64,000 nt of DNA from assembly GCA_030446805.1 (NCBI GenBank), contig JAUJMO010000002.1:473787-537786 (forward strand), written 5' to 3'. Under the pieces are notes generated by a model. The model saw nothing but the letters and a program-made list of their open reading frames with translations. It was not told the DNA's origin and searched no databases. The stretch is from Caulobacteraceae bacterium. GTDB lineage: Bacteria > Pseudomonadota > Alphaproteobacteria > Caulobacterales > Caulobacteraceae. Both the position numbers and the translations under genes were made by a program. Below are positions 58,852 to 64,000 of this stretch, one piece after another (position 1 is the first letter of the stretch; each line of letters opens with the position of its first letter).

Positions 58852-59406
58852 ATGGCCAAGGAGCCTGAAGCCGACGGCTATGCACGTCCCGGCGACTCCG
58901 CCGCCGAGGCTCTGACGCCCAGCGCGGTGCAAGGCGAGTGGGACGGCTACTCCCAGCCGCTCACGCCCGTCACCATCTACACGCCGGCTGAAACCAAGAC
59001 CGAAACCAAGGGGCTGCCCTCCAAGAACAATCCCGCCGAATGGATGTTCGACCGGCTGATCCGGATCATCAGCGACTTCGAGAAGAGCCTATCGGACCAG
59101 GAGGAGATCGGCGGCCGGCTGACCGGCGCGCCGGGGGAGGGGAGCTTCCACATCGACGACATCGGCTTTTGGGGCCCCGACCTGATCATGTTCTACGGCA
59201 AGAACAAGGAAGGCCGCCCCATCCGCCTGATCCAGCACTACAACCAGCTCTCCGTGCTGCTCACCTCCGTGCCGAAGGAGAAGCCGCAGGAGAAACCCCG
59301 ACGCATCGGCTTCGCAATCCAGCGCCGGGTGGAGGGGGAGGAGCGGGTCGCGGCGGAGGAGGCGGCGGAAGAGGCCGCCGTGGCCGCCGTCTCCTCTCCT
59401 GCGTAG
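58852..59406 (+). CDS. DUF6173 family protein
   Basis: The 184-residue acidic protein has a disordered N-terminal third (Pro/Thr/Glu-rich), a core with WMFDRLIRIISDFEKSLSDQ and GFWGPDLIMFYGKNKEGRPI, which fits DUF6173, and a Glu/Ala/Val-rich tail. Function is unknown. The ATG has AGGAGG upstream at about nine bases. It follows rodA by 53 bases and may be on the same transcript. Confidence 0.75.
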   Translation: MAKEPEADGYARPGDSAAEALTPSAVQGEWDGYSQPLTPVTIYTPAETKTETKGLPSKNNPAEWMFDRLIRIISDFEKSLSDQEEIGGRLTGAPGEGSFHIDDIGFWGPDLIMFYGKNKEGRPIRLIQHYNQLSVLLTSVPKEKPQEKPRRIGFAIQRRVEGEERVAAEEAAEEAAVAAVSSPA

Positions 59407-59440
59407 ACCTGCAGGGAAGCCAGACCAGCAACATGAGCGC

Positions 59441-60415
59441 TCAACCTGTCGCGTAGGCCGCGTCCGTGGCCCGCACCAGCGCGTCCACGATGCCGGGCTC
59501 CGTGGACGCATGCCCCGCGTCCCAGACGATCTCGAAGTCCGCTTCCGGCCAGGCCCGGTGCAGGCTCCAGGCGGCCGCCATGGGCGTGACCACGTCGAAG
59601 CGGCCCTGCACGACCCAGCCCGGGATCCCCCGGATCCGCTCGATGTTGTCCAGAATCCAGGTCTCGGAGGGCAAGAAGGCGCCGTTGGAGAAATAGTGGT
59701 TCTCGATCCGGGCGAACGCCAGATTGAAGGCGTCCTCCTCGAACTTGGGCGGGCGGCCTTCCGGCCCGCGTACGGACAAGGTGTCGCCCTCCCATTGAGC
59801 CCAGGCGCGCGCGGCCGGCATGTGCACGGCGGGGTCAGGGTCGTTCAGCCGGCGGTGGTAGGCGGCCATCATGGTCTCGCGTTCGGCCTCGGGAATGGGA
59901 GCCTGAAACCGCTCCCAGGCGTCGGGGAACAGCATGTTGGCCCCCTCCTGATAGAACCAGTCCAGCTCGCGCCGGCCCAGCAGGAAGACGCCGCGCAGCA
60001 CCAGGGCGCTCACTCGCTCCGGGTGGCTGATCGCGTAGGCCAGGGCCAGGGTCGAGCCCCAGGAGCCGCCGAACACCGTCCAGCGTTCGATGCGCAGCAT
60101 CTCGCGCAGCCGCTCGATGTCGGCGATCAGCGCCCAGGTGGTGTTGTCCTCCAGGCTGGCGTGGGGACGGCTGAGCCCGCAGCCGCGCTGGTCGAAGAGG
60201 GTGGTGCGCCAGCGCGAGGGGTCGAAGAAGCGCCGCATGGTGGGATTGATCGCCCCGCCCGGGCCGCCGTGCAGCACCAGGGCGGGCTTGCCGTCGTCCG
60301 AGCCCACCGTCTCCCAGTAGATCTCGTGGGGGCCGTCCGTGGTCATCCAGCCGCTCATGAAGGGCTCGACCTCCGGATGGAGGCCGCGACGGACGGGCGG
60401 GACGGAAAAGGCCAT
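59441..60415 (-). CDS. pip: Proline iminopeptidase
   Basis: The 324-residue alpha/beta hydrolase has the HGGPGG oxyanion region, DQRGCGLSRPH and the nucleophile elbow GGSWGS typical of prolyl aminopeptidases, with the C-terminal catalytic His in DAGHAST. It releases N-terminal proline from peptides in the cytoplasm. ATG 60415 gives the family length. It lies directly before the following hydrolase gene on the same strand, about 30 bases apart. Confidence 0.95.
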   Translation of the reverse strand: MAFSVPPVRRGLHPEVEPFMSGWMTTDGPHEIYWETVGSDDGKPALVLHGGPGGAINPTMRRFFDPSRWRTTLFDQRGCGLSRPHASLEDNTTWALIADIERLREMLRIERWTVFGGSWGSTLALAYAISHPERVSALVLRGVFLLGRRELDWFYQEGANMLFPDAWERFQAPIPEAERETMMAAYHRRLNDPDPAVHMPAARAWAQWEGDTLSVRGPEGRPPKFEEDAFNLAFARIENHYFSNGAFLPSETWILDNIERIRGIPGWVVQGRFDVVTPMAAAWSLHRAWPEADFEIVWDAGHASTEPGIVDALVRATDAAYATG

Positions 60416-60445
60416 GCGAACGCGTGCTGCTGAGGGCGGCCCCGC

Positions 60446-61435
60446 TTAGGCGGTTTCCGCTCCGGCCCCAAGCGGAAAGCGGCGGTTCAGCCAGTCCAGC
60501 AGGATGCTGTTCACCTCTTCGGGCTTCTCCTGCTGCGTCCAGTGGCCGCAGTCGGGCAGGGAGGCGCGCTCCAGGTCGGGCACGAACTGCTCCATCCCCT
60601 CCGAGAGCTGGGGCGGCAGGAACGGGTCCAGCTCCGCCGTGATCATCAAGGCGGGCCGGCCGACGTGATCGGGCAGGTCTCGCGACCGCGCCCAGTTTCC
60701 CGACAGATTGCGGTACCAATTGACTGGCCCGCGGAAACCGCTCCGGCGGTAGGCTTCGACATAGACCTCCAGCTCCTCCGGGGAGAGCAGCTGGTGTTCC
60801 CGGCTGGAGTCGAGGAACTCGAGCGCGTTTGCGAGCACCGCCGTCGCCCTGCGCGCATCCCGGGTGGCCGTGCGTGCATCGGCCCGGCGCATGAAGAACC
60901 GGAAGCTCCGGCGCAGGTCGGCCTGGAAGATCAGCTCGGGAAGACCTCGGTGCTGGAACCAGACGACATAGTGCATCGGACCGAAGCGCTCGCGCAGCAT
61001 GGCCACCGGGTCCTCGGGCGATCGCGGCGGATAGGGGGTGTTCAGCCCCACCACGCCGGCTGTGCGTTCGGGAAACCTCCGCGCCAGCTCCCAGGCCACC
61101 AACCCGCCCCAGTCATGGCCCACCCAGACGGCGCGCTCCGCCCCGACCGAGTCCAGGAGGCCGATCATGTCGGCCGTGAGGGCCTCGATGGCATAGGCCT
61201 CGACCGGCTCGGGCGCATCCGACCCGCCATAGCCCCGCTGGTCGGGGGCGAGCACCCAGCGACCCGCCGCGGCCAGCGCCGGCGCCTGACACCGCCAGGA
61301 ATAGGCGATCTCCGGAAAGCCATGCAGCAGAACCACGGGCGCCGCGCCTGAGGCGCGGTTCTCCGCACCCGCTTCGTGCAGCGCCAGCTTGACGCCGTTC
61401 GCCCCGATGATCCGCGCGGGCGGAAAGGCGGTCAC
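60446..61435 (-). CDS. Epoxide-hydrolase-like alpha/beta hydrolase
   Basis: The ~329-residue protein has HGFPEIAYSWR, DQRGYGGSD and the nucleophile Asp in VGHDWGGLVAW, which match the epoxide hydrolase/haloalkane dehalogenase group, with the catalytic His in DCGHWTQQE. The natural substrate is unknown. GTG 61435 overlaps the stop of the DUF423 gene, and this short start gives the family N-terminus; the longer frame upstream would run into DUF423. Confidence 0.88.
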   Translation of the reverse strand: MTAFPPARIIGANGVKLALHEAGAENRASGAAPVVLLHGFPEIAYSWRCQAPALAAAGRWVLAPDQRGYGGSDAPEPVEAYAIEALTADMIGLLDSVGAERAVWVGHDWGGLVAWELARRFPERTAGVVGLNTPYPPRSPEDPVAMLRERFGPMHYVVWFQHRGLPELIFQADLRRSFRFFMRRADARTATRDARRATAVLANALEFLDSSREHQLLSPEELEVYVEAYRRSGFRGPVNWYRNLSGNWARSRDLPDHVGRPALMITAELDPFLPPQLSEGMEQFVPDLERASLPDCGHWTQQEKPEEVNSILLDWLNRRFPLGAGAETA

Positions 61436-61806
61436 GCCCGCGTCTTGCCGTCGGCCCCCAGCCCGGCCCAGGCCAGGGTCGCCCACCCGGCCAGCAGCAG
61501 GACGCCGCCGATCGGGGTCACCGCGCCCAGCACCCGCACGCCCGTGGCCGCCATGAGGTAGAGCGAACCGGAGAAGACCGACGCGCCCGCCAGGAACAGC
61601 CAGCCCGCCATCCGCGCTCGCGGACCGGCGCCCGAGCTCGGCAGGGCGCAACAAGCCAACACCGCCGCGGCGTGCAGGATCTGGTACTGCCCGCCGGTGC
61701 GCAGCCAGTCCTTCACCTGCGGATCGGTGACGCCGTGGGCCGCAAAGGCGCCCACCGCCACGCCGATCAGGCCGGACAGGCCCGCGAGGAAGAGCTGAGG
61801 ACGCAT
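61432..61806 (-). CDS. DUF423 membrane protein
   Basis: The 124-residue protein has four membrane segments. GAFAAHGVTDPQVKDWLRTG after the first helix and GVRVLGAVTPIGGVLLLAGW near the end are the DUF423 signatures. Function is unknown. It lies between xseA and the hydrolase gene on the - strand, with four-base spacing to the former and overlap with the latter. Confidence 0.9.
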   Translation of the reverse strand: MRPQLFLAGLSGLIGVAVGAFAAHGVTDPQVKDWLRTGGQYQILHAAAVLACCALPSSGAGPRARMAGWLFLAGASVFSGSLYLMAATGVRVLGAVTPIGGVLLLAGWATLAWAGLGADGKTRA

Positions 61807-61810
61807 CCTC

Positions 61811-63325
61811 CTAGAAGAGCTCGGCCTGGTCCGAGGTCGCCGGGCGCGACGTCCTGGGCCGCGCCGCGGGGCGGGGCGGGGGCGTTCCGTCGATCACGGC
61901 CCCGCGGTCGCCGTCCTTGAAGTGTAGCCGCACCGCCTCCCCGCCTTCCAGCTCCGCGCCCGTCCGGGCCAGCGCACCGTCCGAGCGGTGCACGCGGGCG
62001 AAGCCCAGCTCCAGCGGCCGGTCGGGGTCGAGGCTGCAGCGGAGCTGCTCCAGCCGCTCCAGCCGCTCGCCCGCGGCCTGCAGCCGACGCCCGAGCGCGC
62101 ACTCCATCCTGGCCCCAAGCTGCGGCAGCCGCGCCCCGGCGGCGGCCCGCTCACCCGCGCGCGCCGCGGCCCGGTTCATTCGGGCGGATAGATCGGAGAC
62201 CCTCTGCGCCTTGAGCAGGCGTGGGCGGTCCAGCAGCGCCGGCTGCAGCCGCGCCGCCACGCCGTGCAGGTCGCGGTCGTGCAGGGCGGCGTTCCTGGCC
62301 AGGGCCGCCTTGAGCCGGCCCGCGGCTCCATCGAACCGCTGCCGGGCCGGTCCCAGCAGCGCGTCGCGACTTGGCAGCCCCCGGGAGGCGGCCAGGAGCT
62401 GGGTTCGGCGCTTCTCGACGCCGTGGCCGCCGCAACGATGCATTCGCCGATCCAGGTCGGAGACGGCGGCCTTGAGCTCGGCCAGCACCGGGGTGGCCAT
62501 CTCCGCGGCCCCGGTGGGGGTGGGCGCGCGCAGGTCGCTGACGAAGTCGATCAGGGTGGTGTCCGTTTCATGCCCCACCGCCGAGATCAGCGGGATGACC
62601 CCGGCCGACACGGCCCGAGCCAGGCCCTCGTCGTTGAAGGGCCACAGATCCTCCACCGACCCGCCGCCTCGCGCCACGATGATCACGTCCGGCCGAGGAA
62701 CGCCGCCGCCGGGCCCGAGCGCGTTGAAGCCGCGAACCGCCGCTGCGACCTGCCCGCTGGCCGAATCGCCTTGCACCACCACAGGCCACACCACCACGCG
62801 GCAAGGCCAGCGGTCGCGGATGCGGTGCAGCACATCGCGGATCACCGCGCCCGTGGGGCTGGTGATCACCCCCACGGTCAAGGGCATTCCTGGGATCCGC
62901 CGCTTGCGACCTGTCTCGAACAGGCCCTCGCCCTGCAGCTTGACCTTGAGGCGTTCGAGCTGGGCCAGCAGGGCGCCTACGCCCGCCGGCTCCAGCGTTT
63001 CGATCACGATCTGGTAGCGGGAACCGGAGGGGTAGGTGGTGATCCGCCCGGTGACGATCACCTCCAGCCCCTGCTGCGGCTGGGCCTTTAGCCCGCGCAC
63101 GGCCGCTTTCCAGACCACGCCGTCGATGCAGGCCCGCTCGTCCTTCAAGGTCAGATAGACGTGGCCGGACGCGTGTCGCGTGACCTTGGACACCTCGCCC
63201 CGTAGCCGCACATAGCCGTAGGCGTCCTCCAGCGTCCGCTTCAGCGCAAACGCCAGCTCCGACACGCTGTAGGGCTTGGCGTTGGCGCCGGGGGGCAGCT
63301 CGGGCAGGGTCTCGGCCAGGGACAT
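61811..63325 (-). CDS. xseA: Exodeoxyribonuclease VII large subunit
   Basis: The 504-residue subunit has an N-terminal OB-like fold ([21 protein letters not shown]), the catalytic core with [17 protein letters not shown] and [15 protein letters not shown], and a long helical Ala/Arg-rich C-terminal domain. With XseB it degrades single-stranded DNA. ATG 63325 gives the family start [12 protein letters not shown]; a further upstream ATG adds 13 residues without similarity. XseB is not in the window. Confidence 0.95.
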   Translation of the reverse strand: MSLAETLPELPPGANAKPYSVSELAFALKRTLEDAYGYVRLRGEVSKVTRHASGHVYLTLKDERACIDGVVWKAAVRGLKAQPQQGLEVIVTGRITTYPSGSRYQIVIETLEPAGVGALLAQLERLKVKLQGEGLFETGRKRRIPGMPLTVGVITSPTGAVIRDVLHRIRDRWPCRVVVWPVVVQGDSASGQVAAAVRGFNALGPGGGVPRPDVIIVARGGGSVEDLWPFNDEGLARAVSAGVIPLISAVGHETDTTLIDFVSDLRAPTPTGAAEMATPVLAELKAAVSDLDRRMHRCGGHGVEKRRTQLLAASRGLPSRDALLGPARQRFDGAAGRLKAALARNAALHDRDLHGVAARLQPALLDRPRLLKAQRVSDLSARMNRAAARAGERAAAGARLPQLGARMECALGRRLQAAGERLERLEQLRCSLDPDRPLELGFARVHRSDGALARTGAELEGGEAVRLHFKDGDRGAVIDGTPPPRPAARPRTSRPATSDQAELF

Positions 63326-63531
63326 CGGGCGAACATAGCCCCGACTCACCCCAGGTGCGACCACCGCCTGTGTCTCCGCCCTCCTGGGCGCCGCCGGGAC
63401 TCAGCGCCTCCGGAGTTCCCAAGCGGGGCCTGGGCGCGGACCGGCCATGCGCCCGTCTCTCAATCCGGTGGAGGAGGGGACCGCGGCGGCGTCGCCGCCC
63501 GTTCGGGCCGGGACCTGGAGCGAGCCGTTCG

Positions 63532-63957
63532 ATGAGACTTGTGACCCTGACCGCCTGCATGCTGCTGGGGGCCGCCGCCTGCTCCAACAGCGAGCCCGCG
63601 ACGGAGGACGTTCCTCCGGCCGCTTCCCCTGCGATGGCGGCGCCCCCGACTTCGACCGAGCCGTCCGTTACGCCCGCCGCGCTGCAGGGCATCCTGGGGC
63701 TCACGGGCCGGCAGACGGAGGACGCCGACATCGTCGACCCCCTCGGGCGCGATCTGGGCGACGTGCAACGGCTGGTGCGCGGTCCCGACGGGCAGGTGAC
63801 CGAGTTGGTCGTCGCAGTCGCGGGCGCCCCGGCGGGCAGCTACATCACCTTGCCGGTGCAAGGGCTGTCCATCGTGGAGACCGGCCAGGACCGAGACCTG
63901 CTGACCAGCCTCACACGGGAGCAGCTGATGGCGCTGCCCACCGCGCCAGCCGGCTAG
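63532..63957 (+). CDS. Small lipoprotein with PRC-barrel-like domain
   Basis: The 141-residue protein has a lipoprotein signal (LTACMLLGAAACSNSE, Cys about residue 17), a Pro/Ala/Thr linker, and a C-terminal part from about residue 55 with ADIVDPLGRDLGDVQRLVRG and TELVVAV, resembling a PRC-barrel. ATG 63532 has GGAG upstream. It is divergent from xseA. The stop lies in CTAG, shared with the next gene on the opposite strand. Confidence 0.78.
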   Translation: MRLVTLTACMLLGAAACSNSEPATEDVPPAASPAMAAPPTSTEPSVTPAALQGILGLTGRQTEDADIVDPLGRDLGDVQRLVRGPDGQVTELVVAVAGAPAGSYITLPVQGLSIVETGQDRDLLTSLTREQLMALPTAPAG

Positions 63958-64000
63958 AGCGCCGACAAGGCCGTCTCGAGCCGGCGCATGTCCTCCGGGG
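63954..64000 (-). CDS. 3' end of an unidentified gene (5' part outside window)
   Basis: On the - strand the last bases read as an open frame PEDMRRLETALSAL followed by TAG at 63956-63954. The stop is shared with the converging lipoprotein gene in the palindrome CTAG, a pattern seen at other convergent pairs in this window. Fourteen residues are too few to name a family, though the ending resembles the last helix of aminotransferase-type enzymes. Confidence 0.4.
   Translation of the reverse strand, partial: PEDMRRLETALSAL

Overview
The window is chromosomal DNA from a high-G+C alphaproteobacterium, most probably of the order Caulobacterales. The evidence is the gene content: a CpdR-type receiver with the expected Asp52, a GapR (DUF2312) nucleoid protein, 295-residue RpoH, 288-residue MotA, DUF2093, DUF4170 and DUF423 proteins, CTAG-type shared stop codons and short intergenic gaps. 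I assign the order from recognised families, not from a database search. I see no prophage, insertion sequence, CRISPR array or rRNA operon; nearly all of the DNA is ordinary, densely packed coding sequence.

Layout. 1-5.9 kb: phosphatase fragment, small proteins, cysQ-pmbA, a MAPEG protein, a lipoprotein and ubiD. 5.9-9.6 kb: a CADD-type haem-oxygenase-fold protein (putative self-sacrificing pABA synthase), a LpxL-like acyltransferase, a receiver protein, DUF2093 and an MFS permease. 9.7-14.0 kb: an overlapping ftsH-folP-thiD-phzF run. 14.0-21.9 kb: EamA permease, purA, an atypical receiver, rpoH, typA, a probable suhB/MmgR-like small RNA, an N-formylglutamate amidohydrolase and cpdR. 22.0-25.1 kb: a type I secretion ATPase and membrane-fusion protein. 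25.2-27.0 kb: tRNA-Val(GAC), a D-cysteine desulfhydrase that lacks a normal start codon, and an Asp/Glu racemase.

27.2-41.4 kb is a surface polysaccharide region: phosphomannomutase and mannose-1-phosphate guanylyltransferase (GDP-mannose), a nucleotidyltransferase with RmlC and RmlD (dTDP-sugar branch), a Wzm/Wzt exporter, a WbsX-RgpF fusion, a 1319-residue protein with two glycosyltransferase domains, and GmhB. rmlB is absent, and rmlA survives only as its first ~25 codons inside a 61-codon ORF that is translationally coupled to the large glycosyltransferase.

41.4-52.8 kb: mnmC, a Thr/Gly-rich lipoprotein, motA, a GT2-GtrA fusion, an MFS permease, a MltB-type transglycosylase, rpmJ, gapR, a pentapeptide-repeat/LprI lipoprotein, a VTT-domain protein and a GST. 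53.0-58.8 kb is the rod-shape operon mreB-mreC-mreD-mrdA-rodA, with a 14-bp tandem repeat at the mreC/mreD junction. 58.8-64 kb: DUF6173, proline iminopeptidase, an epoxide-hydrolase-like enzyme, DUF423, xseA, a PRC-barrel-like lipoprotein and the end of one more gene.

The best candidates for new biology are the CADD-like enzyme, the rmlA remnant acting as a leader ORF, the ATC-start desulfhydrase beside a tRNA, the small RNA, and a pair of receivers sharing a GPDRRR tail, one of which has Glu in place of the phospho-acceptor Asp. I do not see a clear undescribed multi-gene defence or mobile system.
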